NCBI GenBank assembly: GCA_950295325.1
Contig: OX485807.1
Span: forward strand, 29,791,666 to 29,855,665
Length of the DNA stretch: 64,000 bases
Origin: Polytrichum commune
Taxonomy: Eukaryota > Streptophyta > Polytrichopsida > Polytrichales > Polytrichaceae
Direction of reading: 5' to 3'
Shown here: positions 13,172 through 24,865 of the stretch, piece by piece
How positions within the stretch are numbered: the stretch's first letter is position 1
Layout: each line of letters opens with the position of its first letter
Program-made: the position numbers and the translations under genes
The notes under the pieces: generated by a model
Told to the model about the DNA's origin: nothing
Databases searched by the model: none
Seen by the model: the letters and a program-made list of their open reading frames with translations, nothing else

Positions 13172-13205
13172 ATGGGGATATTAACTAAAATGAGACAAAT
13201 GGTCC
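13172..13205 (+). repeat. left terminal inverted repeat of the large element
   Basis: Starts ATGGGGATATTAACTAAAAT. Pairs with 43523-43556 in inverted orientation. Followed by GGGGAACGTGATGGGAACG (13219-13237), a doubled GGGAACG also seen inside the other end. Confidence 0.85.
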
Positions 13206-13378
13206 GCTCATTTTAATGTGGGGAACGTGATGGGAACGCAATGATTGATTTTTTTGTACGAGAGAATACCCGTAGAGGTTTTAGCCTCCACAAACCAAGT
13301 GTTCCAATGAAACCGGGCAAACAATCAATTGTAATATGGAGGATCCCATCAAGGAAGACAAAAGGATTGTGCCTACAC

Positions 13379-13400
13379 TCCATGGGTGAACACCCGTGGA
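13379..13400. repeat. palindrome P, left-end copy
   Basis: One-mismatch copy (CATGGGTGAACACCCGTGG core) of the element's palindrome, 0.2 kb inside the left end. A half-like trace (GAACATCCGTGGGAC) follows near 13512. Confidence 0.75.
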
Positions 13401-13665
13401 CTATTAAACATTGGACGACATTGGACGACTCCCACATATTAAACATGTTGGCTAATATGACAATGCACATGAAAATTCACAAAAAAAGATGCCTTTAAAA
13501 GTGGTAGTTTGAACATCCGTGGGACAAATGTCAATGTCTACGGCTCTCTAATTAATGCTCACAAAATTAAAATTGAGCTCCAAACATGCTAGATGGTGTC
13601 AACCATCTAGCCCACCCATGAGAGTCCACCCGTAGATACCCAAGAATGAGCAAGGCAACTTTAAT

Positions 13666-16615
13666 CTAGAGGTCTTCTGTTGGTACCCCATCCTCGAAAG
13701 TATCTCCATCAGTCATTTTCTCACCTCTAGTGCATCGATCTAAATTATCCTTTGCGAAAAGAATTTGCCGAGCTGGGATGAGAACATTGTCATCGGACGC
13801 ATTCCTTTGTCTTGCCCATGATGCCACAACACAATCTAGGGATTGATGTTGTGGTGCATAGTCCTTGAGCCTCGTCCATCGAAAAGATTTTGCCGTGTCC
13901 CATTCCTCATAACGTTCGTCTAAGGTCTTCTTGTTCCTTTGGCCAAGGACCGGTACATAATAGACAATCTCAATGGAACGAGGATTAGGACCGATATGTG
14001 CCAAATTCGGCTCAGAAATCACTCGTCCCATCCACACTGGATTAGGACAATCCTCACTAGGACGTAGTAACACATAATGGCCAATCCTGATATGTGCGCC
14101 GGGACGGAAGGTCTCAACAGGTCGAGAACTAGCTGGCCCCACGTAAGCATAATCAGTGATGTTTTCCTCAAGTAGATGCACATTATCCACATGGAGGGTT
14201 GGTGCAATGGAGAACCGTGTAGCTGGCCAGAATGGCTCGCTAAGTTCAGATGGAGTTGGGAGTAAAGGTTGATCCATAGCCGCAAGCACATTCTCCCAAT
14301 ATAAAATTGTTGGTGCAATGGACTCCATATATTGACCCGAACTATCTTGATCTGCCGTATCCTTCCAATACTTAATAAAACCTTGCACCCCAAGCTTTAT
14401 GTTCACGGAATCTTTCATCTCCCTTTTTGGAACGGGACGGGGGCACCCTACAAAAACAAACATACAATGAGCTCGGAGCAATACCACGGACTAACTGCCC
14501 ACGGGTGATCACCCGTGGGCCACATACTTCACACCATGTATTTTCTAGTGCACTTCCAAAGCAATACAAACAAGGGACCCACTAACCTGTTGGGACCATG
14601 GTCTTCTTTGTGATAGGGTCCACCTTCCAAAGAGCAATTCCTCCATCAGGCACCCAACTTGGATCTGTACAATACACTTTGTACTGCATCAATGGCACTC
14701 CTTGAGGATCTACATAAAAACGGAATTGGTGCGCATTGGAATGCCCAATAAGTCGATCTTGACCATACTCATTGTAGTATCCCTTCACCCATTCCTTGAA
14801 ATCTGCAACCTCGTGGATTAAGGACGGGACAATAGTGGGTTCCCCAGCAGCCATGAACGATGCCATGAGGTATGGGAGTGTATGGCAATCCTCAATCTTC
14901 AGCCTTTGTCCAAACCTCCCAAACATTGCATCCACATCCTCATGCGTATGTCCAACAATAAGGAAAGACACCCTGACTTCCCGAAAAATTCCCTTTGCAG
15001 TCAGAGCTGACCAAAACAACATGTTGTATTTTGATTTGTTGTCCTTCGCACAATTGTCCATTTGAACAAGGAGGAGGGGTGGCAAACCTGTAGGAGGAAT
15101 ACTTACGGGCGGTGGCAAGGGAAGTACTCCTGAACACTTCTCTACACCAACCACCAATGCGTCGTGTAAAGGATCACCTATGGACGAAATCGGAATGTGT
15201 CTACTAGAGCAAACAGGTTGTACCTCAAGTTGACAAAGCAACTTCATCATCGAGGTGATAGTGAAGTTGGCATCGGATGGGTACATATCAAGGACATAAT
15301 GCGCATAATTCACATCTGAGTGACCATGTGCAATCATCCCCGCAATGGATATGGGGAATCGCTCGTATTTGTCAACACGTTTGTTTTTGTGCGCGAAGAC
15401 GGGAAGAGCCGTTTTCCCATAATCCATTTTGTCATGGATTATACAAAGCACCTCATTGGGAGCATACTTTGACAAAATCCTATCTTTATAGTAACTGTTT
15501 CTATGAGCCTCCTGCAATGTTAGATGACGAAGGCTAGCATTCGAGATGGCCAAGTGACCAGTTGTGTTCTTTGTGTGTATTCGCAACAAATCCTTGAATG
15601 CTGCACAAGTTCCACAACGCGAGAAGTTGTCGCCGGGGCTCTTTATAACATACTGCTTGAAATGTTGTCGATGTAGGCGGCTGAAGGTGGACGTGGAGAT
15701 AGGCGTGTACCCTAGGTCTCCGTCCAAGTTGTTCACTTCCTGCAATAGGTTGCACCACGTTGTTCCCACAGGGAGCATCTCCGTCCCTATCTTCTCACCA
15801 GTTGGAAGAGTCCGAGTCATATGGGGCATGGCGTCCGCCCTACCCTCAACCAATACTCCAAGGGTGGCTCGTGCTTACACTGTATTCGCCCGTGGTTTTC
15901 TAGTTCCTGTATTTCCATGATCTCGAGATCTAACCCCCATCAAGCTTTCAGCCTTGTTCCTATTATATTGTGCCCTTGATATCATATAGATGTTCATCCA
16001 TGCTCGAGTGCATATTGTTCTCCCTTCCAACTGCACCATTTCACGTCCGTTGTGCTCATGTTTCTGGATCGATTGGAACACCGACAGGGCTATGAGCTTC
16101 CGAGCATTGAATGGCAATGCGAAGTAGTGTTCCCGAATACTCATCAACAAAGGCCTTGGGAATACCTGGCAACAATGCTCGGAACAACAATCCACCGCTG
16201 ATAACATCCGCGCATGCTCCTCAGTGGCTCCCCAAATTTTCTTCCCAGGTGGCCGAGGTGCACACATCCTCACAGTGTTGTATTGGCGTTTTCCAAGCAA
16301 GCGCCGATGACTTTGAACTTCGCGGGTCGCATTATGATGGACCAACAATATTTCCGCTAATGTATGTCCTTCAAATTTGGTGAGTGAAAGTGGCCATCGG
16401 TGCAGCGTATTCTCCCAATCCCGCGAAATAACATTGTCAGTTGGGTTCAAGATAATAACTCCAACATCCTCAGCCCCTAGGATGCTATTGTCAACACAAT
16501 CCAACGGATTTGTGTTGCAAATCAATCCATCACACAAAGCATGGCCCTCATCATCAAAGAGCACAACGGCCTTCCCCTTCAAGTCCGTCCTCGACAGTCC
16601 AATGTAATGTGGAAT
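13666..16615 (-). pseudogene. gene A: DUF7869-like protein, one in-frame stop
   Basis: Two exons are visible, 16615-14587 and 14447-13666. They are joined by a 139-bp GT-AG intron that carries a perfect 24-bp palindrome. Coding is continuous for 937 codons except one TAA at 15877-15875, with the same frame on both sides. The core near 14.9-15.1 kb has LVQMDNCAKDNK and FLIVGHTHEDVDAMF. These are hallmarks of the DUF7869-like family found in transposon-like genes of plants, oomycetes and animals, probably an RNase-H-like fold (family recalled, fold inferred). A CGTC/CSEHCC cysteine pattern lies upstream. The C-terminal exon has an IGHYVLLRP..PNPVWMGRV module, BAH-like in look. The N-terminus lies upstream, probably beyond the AG at 16616, and was not resolved. 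The lone stop suggests recent inactivation, or a sequence error. Confidence 0.7.
14497..14520. repeat. palindrome P in gene A intron, perfect copy
   Basis: 24-bp perfect palindrome with centre TGATCA (core CACGGGTGATCACCCGTG). It lies in the 139-bp intron 14448-14586 of gene A, about midway between donor and acceptor. Confidence 0.9.
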
Positions 16616-16659
16616 CTGAACATCGATATCAAAGTATGTCAACACACATTGACCAGAAG

Positions 16660-16681
16660 CTCACGGGTGTTCACCCGTGGG
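16660..16681. repeat. palindrome P upstream of gene A exon
   Basis: Copy with centre GTTC (TCACGGGTGTTCACCCGTGG), 45 bases upstream of the likely acceptor at 16616. It would lie in an intron or leader of gene A. Confidence 0.85.
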
Positions 16682-17174
16682 GGACAACATAGACATCTCA
16701 ACAGAATATTTACATTCATATAGGGGTGAGCTCTACACCTCACTTCACACAACTCAAGTGAAGTATGTGTTACTTATCATATCCCCATTGGGAGAATGAC
16801 CCTTATTACCAGTTTCCACAAAGCCCAAACACCAAAACTATCACCCCTAACACTTACTTGTGTACAATTATTACTATGCATGTAGGTGTCACATCTGCTG
16901 GCCCAAGTGCTAGCGAAATAGTTGCCATTCAGGATAGTGTCAACATTCCAGTTTAACGAATATCATCGTCATCATTTATCATAATGCATCACGAAACTCC
17001 CAACTCGTAATAATATGTACCAATTACCCATTGACAACATATTTCACATACTCAGCAGGAAATTTACAAATAAGCATAATTGCATATACAACTATTGAGT
17101 ATGTCACACACATGATACATGCCTATCTTATAACCACACATATGTAGGGAGAACTAAAATACAAATCATGAACT

Positions 17175-17477
17175 GCCACGGGTGAACACCCGTGGGGGCT
17201 TCCATGCTGGTGCCGGATTCTCCCACGGGTGTTCACCCGTGGGAGGCTACCATGCTGACATCTACTACTAGAAAGTTTGTCACACACATGAGCATATGGA
17301 TAACTTCTATTCTGACATATGCTAGGATAACCGAAATAAAAACCATAAGCTCCCACGGGTGAACACCCGTGGGGGCCCCAAACCGGGTGCCAGAGTCTCC
17401 CACGGGTGAACACCCGTGGCAGACTGGTCGTACATGAGGGGTACGGCCAGAGTGTTGTCACGGGTGCACCCGTGGGA
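17175..17477. repeat. cluster of five P palindromes in the gene A leader
   Basis: Copies at 17175-17196, 17221-17244, 17351-17374, 17398-17419 and a shortened one at ~17458-17476 (core CACGGGTGCACCCGTG). Both centre types (GAAC and GTTC) occur. The cluster lies upstream of gene A, mirroring the six-copy cluster ahead of gene B. The open frame across it (17539-17123, minus) merely translates the palindromes. Confidence 0.85.
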
Positions 17478-17539
17478 AAGTGGATGCACATTGGGGTTAT
17501 AAAACCAACCTCTTCACTCATGTGAGGCACGCTCTCCAT

Positions 17540-18261
17540 GGTTGCTCCTCAAGGGTGAAGGGGGGTGGACTCAAATGAGGAGAAAGAAATGACCCTCCAA
17601 ATGGTGGCCTTTATATAGGTCGTGAGCATGGCCATCAACTTCTCATGAGGAAGTACAAGGCATTCCTTCCAAATTCGTAAGTACATAGACGTCATTCCCT
17701 CCAATTCCTATCGCTATTAGCTAATCACGTTCTAACCAGCCATTTTTTTGGCATTTTTTAAATTTCGGACGGGTGGCACAGAAGTGTGGATGAAGTTCGT
17801 TGTAGTGGCTAAAGCATGTTTTTCTAAAGTAGTTTTCTTTTTAGAATTATATGTTTCATTTTTCACTATTTGGCTACATGACGTAAATCACAATAGTACA
17901 AATAGGGCGATAGGCATTTTGGATTCATTGCTCATGTAGGCGATAATGCATTAAAAAATGTCATTAAATTGGCAACAAGCCTTCAAATACATTGTGCACA
18001 TTGGCGAGTATTTAAAACCAATTGCTAAAAAAAATTCTAAAAACTTCTATCATCTAAATTCTAATGAATTAAATAAAGTCCTCTCAGACGAGGCCTCGGC
18101 TGTTGTATACAAGGATCTTCCACCTCCAGTAACTAGACTCCAATGGTGACTTCCAAAAACATCAAAATTGCCAATTACAAAACCATGACACAAAACTGCG
18201 ACGGATGAACAAACCAACAGGTTTGGAGTCTGGGAAGTTAACACTCACAAGGACACACAAT
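17540..18261. promoter_or_regulatory. gene A 5' region and flank
   Basis: Likely leader and promoter side of gene A, with a TATATA-like block (minus strand, near 17611-17617). From ~17950 the DNA changes to AT-rich with a short plus-strand open frame that I do not recognise. No transcript start can be fixed. Confidence 0.3.
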
Positions 18262-18816
18262 TGAACAACAAGCTAATTGAACAGCAAAGATACAAAGATA
18301 CAAAGATTAGATTACAGCCAACAACTAATCAACCAACAGCTAATCAACCAGCAAGCTAATCAACCTGAAGCTAATAAGCCAGCAGCTAATCAAGCTGAAG
18401 CTAATTGAACACCAAGCTAATCAACCTGAAGCTAATCAACCAGCAAGCTAAGCAACCAACAAGCTAATCAACCTGAAGCTAATTGAACAGCAAGCTAATC
18501 AACCTGAAGCTAATTGAACCAGTTAATTGAACCAGCAAGCTAATCAACCTGAAGCTAATTGAACCAGCAAGCTAATTGAACCAGTTAATTGAACCAGCAA
18601 GCTAATCAACCAGCAACCAGCAAACTAATCAACCAGCAAGCTAATTGAACAGCCCCCTAATTGAACAGCCCCCTAATTGAACAGCAAGCTAATTGAACAG
18701 CAAACAAGCTAATTGAACAACAAGCTAATCAACCAGCAACCAACAAACTAATCAACCAGCAAGCTAATTGAACAGCCCCCTAATTGAACAGCAAGCTAAT
18801 AATCAATAACCAGCAA
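18262..18816. repeat. minisatellite, array 1
   Basis: Imperfect tandem array of ~15-17-bp units such as GCTAATCAACCAGCAA and GCTAATTGAACAGCAA, with a variant holding CCCCCTAATTGAACAG. It stops exactly where the left hAT terminal repeat begins (18817). The same unit fills two introns of the hAT transposase gene. Confidence 0.9.
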
Positions 18817-19084
18817 CTACATAAAAAATATGCATGCGAAAAAACCTTTTGATGGAACCCTGTTTACATTGGCCATGGAGCCATAACGGCAGCAAGGAAC
18901 CTCTGACCAACAAGCACTCATAAGTTGCAATCATAAATCCCCCCCCCCAAAAAAAACACTCATGGAGGTGGAATTCCAAGTATACCCAGCATCATAGAGC
19001 CTAGAATGTCATCATTGAGGAATGTTGAAACTCGTACATAATTCCTTGTACATAGGAACCAATTACATATTAGATTGTAACGAG

Positions 19085-22000
19085 CTAGCAATCTCGTTTG
19101 TGATTCGCATGCCATATCTCATAAACCTTCTCAAACGGAAAGTTTTCCAACTTGTAAAATTTTTGGCTGAATATGCCTACACAACATGCCAAGTGCTCAC
19201 TCAAACGATTGCGTAATTTGGACTTTGTGAATGCCACATTCGAGAATGTGCGCTCGTCCTCAACGGACCCAAGCACTTGAACAGCTGCCAATTCAGCCAC
19301 CTTAAACCATTCCCCAAAGCTGCTCCTCAACACTTGTGACATACTTAGATTCCGCCAAAGCTTGGTTAGGGGGTTGATCGTAATGGGCTTACGCATGGCA
19401 TCAGCTGCGTTTGCTTTCATTGCACCTTTGAACAAACCTGCCTCGTGGTTCAAGGCTGCCATCTCCAGCACGGGTGGTGAGTACACTTCACCGACTTTCT
19501 TCTCGTAGCAATAGTGGTCCTTCAAGCATTTGAAGTGTGCCTCAAATAGCTCATCAGCATTGGGTTGGAGCCAATACTGGGGGTAGACAACCCCCAGAGA
19601 ATCCATCAAGTTCGAGGCCGGAAAGCGGCTTGAAAGTTCCTTGATCAAACGATCTGCAGCCCCTACAACAGCCACCACATCCACCACAACACCCAACTAC
19701 CTTGGTTAGCCACATAATCCCCAATAATGCATATCAACATATAACACAAAAACATTCACACAAGGACTATAATTGCACAAACATGGCCATACCTATGCAC
19801 GAGCCTTTGACATTGTCCACAATGTCTTTAAATGCCTCCCTTGACACTGTTTGGGTGCCGCCATCTCCGTTAGGCATCGTGGCTGAATGGGTGAAAGGCC
19901 CACACTTGAAGACAACATACTCACATGCGGCTTCATTCACATCCAAAACTCCGGGCACCCATGACAGAGACATGCTGTCATGACGGCCACTAATCAAATA
20001 TGTGAACTCACGAAAAGAATCACTTGTGAAAGAGGAAACTGGATCACAATAGAGCTCGTAGAGTTGACCTTGACAGACCTTCACCGCGGCAAGGTAGTCG
20101 CATATGAAGATGTCTTGTTGTTGGCTGAATTTCACAAGATAGTGAACCGTTTCAAGCAATGGTAAAAAACCGGCCAAGGCAATAGGGATAGAGATGTCTA
20201 CAAGGAGGTTGTAGTTACCAATTGCTACCTCCCTTGCCACTGATGTTGATGTTCCATCGAGGCCATCTTGGTGCATCTTATGAACCAAGGTTCGATACTC
20301 AGACATCACCCTCTTCAAGGGTGATAACATGGACAACCACCTCGTTTTCATGTTCCTTATGATCTTTAGACCTTTGGTTTGCATTACCTCTGAGAGCCTC
20401 GTAAATTCGATGTGTCTCTTGGGAGACCTTGCAAAATATTTGTGCAAGTTATGCAAGAGGTTCTCGATCTTGTCTATGACCGGCAAATGCGAGAGCTCCT
20501 TGATCGCAAGGTTGGTGCGATGGCTGACACAATGAACCCCATGCATGTGGGGGCTGATCAAGTCTTGTAAGAGCCTGGTCACACCTGACCTTGCACCCTG
20601 CCACCCCCACCATCAAACATTAGACCCTAAAACCAGCATCTAATCAGCCATCAAGTAATCAACCTGCAGCTAATGAACCAACAAGTTATCAGCCAGCAAC
20701 TAATCAACCTGAAGCTAATAAGCTAGCAACCTGAAGTTAATAAGCTAACCAGCTAATAATCAACCTGAAGCTAATAAGCTAATAATCAACCTGAAGCTAA
20801 TAAGCTAATCAACCTGAAGCTAATCAACCAGCTAATAATCAACCTAAAACTAATAAGCTAATTGAACAGCAATCTAATCAACCAGCAAGCTAATAAGCTA
20901 ATCAACCAGCAAGCTAATCAACCACATGCTAATCAACCTGAAGCTAAGCAACCAACAACTAATCAACCAGAAGCTAATCAACCAACAAGCAATCAACATT
21001 AAACTTTAGACAAATCAACCAGCAACTAATCACTTACTTGGAAAACTGAAGCGCCATCCGCCCCAAATGAAACGAATTTTGACAGGAGCTGCTGGGAGGT
21101 TAGACCCCCGTGGACAAGCAAGGCTTCAACAATCACCTCAGCAAGCTTTGGAGCAGTGGCCCCTTCCATGAGACGTTCCACCGACACCAATATAGGAGTG
21201 CGGTAGAAGTCTTGGACAACATAGGCATGGATACTTATCCAAGCCTGATTGTCTACAGTAGTAACCTCATCCACACTTATACTCAGAAACTTACCTCCAT
21301 GAATGACCTCTCTTGCCTTTTGCATAACCTGGGCATAGAGATATTCAGCCATCAACCATCCGGAGTTGTCCCCCCAATGTTTCTTGCTCAGGTGAGGCAT
21401 CTTCAAGAAAGTGAACAACTCACGCATGGATTCATACTCCAGCATTGGGCGGCCATGCTGCAGCATATGAAACACCGTTGCAAATTGCGCAATCTTGCGC
21501 GCTTTATCTCCTTTGAACTCTTTTTGCACCTACAATAAAGCAATCAACAAGTTAGGTCTTAGATACACATATGTGCTCCACAATCTGATAATCAACCAGC
21601 AAGCTAATCAACCTGAAGCTAACTGAACAGCAAGATAATTAAACAACAAGCTAATTGAACCAACAAGCTAATCAACCAGCAACCAACAAACTAATCAACC
21701 AGCAAGCTAATTGAACAGCCCCCTAATTGAACAACAAGCTAATTAAGCAAGCTAATTGAACAACAAGCTAATTGAACCAGCAAGCTAATTGAACAACAAG
21801 CTAATTGAACCAGCAAGCTAATTGATCCAGCAAGCTAATTGAACCAGCAAGCTAATTGATCCAGCAAGCTAATCAACCAGCAGCTAGCAAAGTAATTGAA
21901 CAACCCCCTAATTGAACAGCAAGCAAGCTAATTGAACAGCAAACTAATTGAACCAGCAAGCTAAGTGATCCAGCAAGCTAATCAACCAGCAGCCAGCAAA

Positions 22001-22862
22001 CTAATTGAACAACCCCCTAATTGAACAACAAGCCAATTGAACCAGCTAATTGAAGCAGCAAGCTAATTGAACCAACAACTAATCAACCAGCAACCATGTG
22101 CAGGTTAGATCTTAGATAGGCATATAAAAAAATATGAAAAGAACAAACATGGCTAAGGTGGAAGAAACTTACTTGTTGAAGAATAGTTGGCCGATGCAAG
22201 GATTGGGCATTGTAGATAGGAACAGCCTTGAGATGGCCACACTTAGGGTTAATGTAGTATTCGTCTTTTTTTACATTCAAGTGTGGAAGATCAACCTTTG
22301 CCTGCCTTTTTCCAGCATGTTTTTCAAGGGTATCAGATTTAGCACCCATCACAACAGGTCTGCCTTTCACAGACGTGCAGACAATGCACTGAACCCTATC
22401 AACAGAAGATTCTTTCCCAGCCCGCAACATTTCGGCCCATGGATGGGCAAGAGCCCAATTATCCTGACACTTACGACTAGCAGATTCCTTACCTTTACAT
22501 TTTTTCTGTGTTTTCTTGGCTACAGGAACCTCAGAGTCAGTCACATTGATAACCTCCAGAAGATCAGACTCGGACTCAACACATATGGACGTGGAATGGG
22601 GATTTGGGTTGGATGGTAGGCCACCAGGGCAAATGAGCTTAACGGCCTTATTAGCTCTTGCGGGGGTGCTGCAATCCTCATCAGGTTTGCTGGCAGATGA
22701 AGAGGCAGATGAATCAAGCTTTGCACGTTTGCGAGGGGATGCATCAGACAAGCAAATAGGGCCAGAGTTGGCGGAATTCCGCGAGCTAATGAAATAGCTC
22801 TCGAGGACGGTGGCCCTCCTGGTCTTGATAGCCTTCGACAATGGGGTGGAGGAGGCCGACAT
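19085..22862 (-). CDS. hAT-family transposase
   Basis: Four exons: 22862-22173, 21529-21038, 20597-19793 and 19662-19085. All are GT-AG and in phase, 854 residues, with no internal stop. Exon 1 has a basic, serine-rich start and a BED-like zinc-finger segment (CIVCTS..., then LEKHAGKR). Exon 2 has the RNase-H start with the first acidic residue in ISVDEVTT and a DFYRTP strand. Exon 3 has the CVSH hAT motif followed by TNLAIK. Exon 4 carries the dimerisation region, with VEDERTFSNVAF and LRNRL and a normal end. In the family the protein excises and inserts the element and leaves 8-bp duplications. Start: ATG 22862; the same frame stays open upstream into leader repeats. An intact frame between long matching ends suggests recent activity. 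Exact splice sites are by eye. Confidence 0.85.
20634..21028. repeat. minisatellite, array 2, in hAT intron
   Basis: Same GCTAATCAACC(AGCAA/TGAA) unit as arrays 1 and 3, filling most of the intron 20598-21037. Units are in the same direction as in the other arrays. Confidence 0.9.
21585..22100. repeat. minisatellite, array 3, in hAT intron
   Basis: Same unit family, filling most of the intron 21530-22172. It includes the CCCCCTAATTGAACA variant also present in array 1. A few degenerate units continue at ~22870-22925, just upstream of the transposase ATG. Confidence 0.9.
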
Positions 22863-22949
22863 TGCGGCAACAGGTTGATTAGCTTGCTGGTTAATTAGCT
22901 TCAGGTTGATTAGTTGCTGGTGATTAGTTGGTAGTTCAAGGAAGACGAG

Positions 22950-23110
22950 CACAAGATGCACAAGAAGGAGGCTGGATGTACAAGATGCACAAGAAGCCAA
23001 GATGCACAAGAAGCACAAGGTGCACAAGAAGGACCGAATGAATCCGCCCAAGATGCACAAGAAGCACCGAATGAATCCGCCCAAGATGCACAAGAAGCAC
23101 AGAATGAAGC
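22950..23110. repeat. tandem repeat in the hAT leader
   Basis: Short tandem units around GATGCACAAGAAGCAC, some extended by GAATGAATCCGCCCAA. They lie upstream of the transposase start. Long lysine/histidine-rich or cysteine-rich open frames across them are artefacts of the repeat. Confidence 0.8.
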
Positions 23111-23954
23111 CGCCCACCGCCAACAGGGAAGTCGAGATCACGATGCAGCGAATGGATCCGCCCACCGCCCACCGAATGAATCCGCTTCCACCTCCCCAAA
23201 TCAGCCACAACCAAAGGCCAACCCCAATCAGCCACAACCAACTCTAAGTAAGTTTGGATTGCTCAAGAATTGCAGAAAGCCAAATTGAACAACTTCAATT
23301 GCATTGCACAAACAACAATAATCATTGAGAGGCAGCAGGAGTATGGAAGGTGAGGGAGCCCATTTTGTGAGCATAGTCCGCATTTTGCTGAGCAAGCCGG
23401 ATTCAGGAGTCGAGGTCGCAATTCAGCAGCAACAAGTGCAAGCCTTCATTCCGTAATCAACCCCACTACCCCACTACCCCACTAACATGGTAGTATGGTA
23501 CTCAGAAACTTGAAAAAGGGGGAGTGGGCTGCGTGCAAATGGAGAATTGAGGCTAGTTGCTACAGAGTGGAGAGTCTGGAGTCTGGACTCCCGACCCTAA
23601 ACTCATCCACTGGCGATGAGAACTTGGGGGTTTGTAGCAGAAATGGGCGATGAAGCTCGAATGAAGGCGCGCCCTGGGCGAAATGCATCCACGGAGGGGA
23701 AGATATGTTCGTTGGGGATGAGAGTGGGTGGCGACAGGAAATTATTACGCCACTCTCCACTTCGCAATGGGGCGCCGCCGGGGGGGTCGACTTCGCTAGC
23801 CAAGGACGTGGAGGGCGACAAGCAGGCCACTCCTTTGGCCATAATGGGGCTAAGTGGCACCCACCCACCTTCTGAGGTGGACGTTTTGGCTCCATGGCCA
23901 ATGTAAACAGGGTTCCACCAACAAGGTTTTTTCGCATGCTTATATTTTATGTAG

Positions 23955-24528
23955 TCTTGTGGCTACATTTAGCCCCCAAAAAAAAGGCTGGTTCTAACCT
24001 TCCTCATATTGAATAATGATGACCTTCGGTAGTGGGGTTCTACATCGTATGTACATGGAGTGAAAATTTGTTACAAGGCGAAGGAGAGTCTTTGCGGTAC
24101 CAATGATCATTGGATAACCTTTGCATACACCTCATACCACTACCAAGCATACTCATGCCAAAATTACATAAGGACATGTGCACACATAACAGGTCCACCA
24201 CTTATGATGGGCACCCTTGCAAAATGAATAGTATGAAGGTTAGGTATTGTTTCATCCGCAAGAGTTAACAACGACATGGGATTCTCTCACCAGAGTTATA
24301 GTTCCTTTATATTTTATAATTGTGAATAGGATGCCTATTTTGTGGGCAAGGTGCAAGGATAACCCGGTCAAAGCTACTATTATCTTTCATGATTGCAGTC
24401 TAATTTGGGAATATGATTGCACCCAAATTCAAGGTTTGAAGCTCAACACTAGCCTGCTCCTTTTAGAGCAACTAGCATTGTGGCCCATTGTGTTGCAACT
24501 TCGGAATAGTTTCATATACTTCTCTCGA
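23955..24528. other. AT-rich spacer, no feature recognised
   Basis: DNA between the hAT right end and the G-run MITE. No gene, RNA or clear repeat was seen. Confidence 0.4.
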
Positions 24529-24865
24529 GGGGGGGTAGTCATTGGTTGGAGTAGCAATATACGTGCGAACAAATGATAGGGTATTTTAAAAACATGGGGG
24601 CTAAAAATTATAAATGGAGTTAAGAGTAATATAGGGTATCAACCATGACACTTGACAGCTTTAAAGTCCTATAGGGTATGGAATAATAGGTAATTTAGAA
24701 TTATAAGTAATGCAAGCCATTTTTCTATTAACCCAAAGTAGAAATTTACATAATGATAGCATCATTGTGAGAAAAATAAGAGAATTGAAAGTAACACCCC
24801 CCCTATAAAATAATGGTTGTTCGCACCTATATCCTTAACTTTTTAACACACTGCCCCCCCCCCCC
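24529..24865 (+). mobile_element. G-run/C-run MITE, complete copy 1
   Basis: 337 bp, starting with a G run followed by TAGTCATTGGTTGGAG and ending AACACACTG plus a C run. GTGCGAACAA lies near the left end and TTGTTCGCAC near the right, an internal inverted pair. Contains the conserved block CTATAGGGTATGGAATAATAGG. Non-coding. The homopolymer ends hide any target duplication. Confidence 0.8.

Larger units (their letters stand above)
18817..23954. mobile_element. hAT transposon with ~70-bp terminal inverted repeats
   Basis: The left end 18817-18887 and the reverse complement of the right end 23884-23954 agree nearly throughout. Shared blocks are CTACATAAAA, GCATGCGAAAAAACCTT, GGAACCCTGTTTACATTGG and CCATGGAGCCA. 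Between them is one minus-strand transposase gene (22862-19085). No 8-bp target duplication was found at these ends, and minisatellite array 1 abuts the left one, so the true ends may lie further out. The element sits inside the 30-kb element and must be younger than it. Confidence 0.8.

Noticed and set aside
17123-17539. Minus-strand 138-codon gene
   Set aside because: Most of it is the palindrome cluster read as PRVFTRG/GCSPVG; likely leader or intron of gene A.
22956-23288. Repeat-rich plus-strand protein
   Set aside because: It translates the tandem GATGCACAAGAAGCAC repeat in the hAT leader; no domain or splice context.
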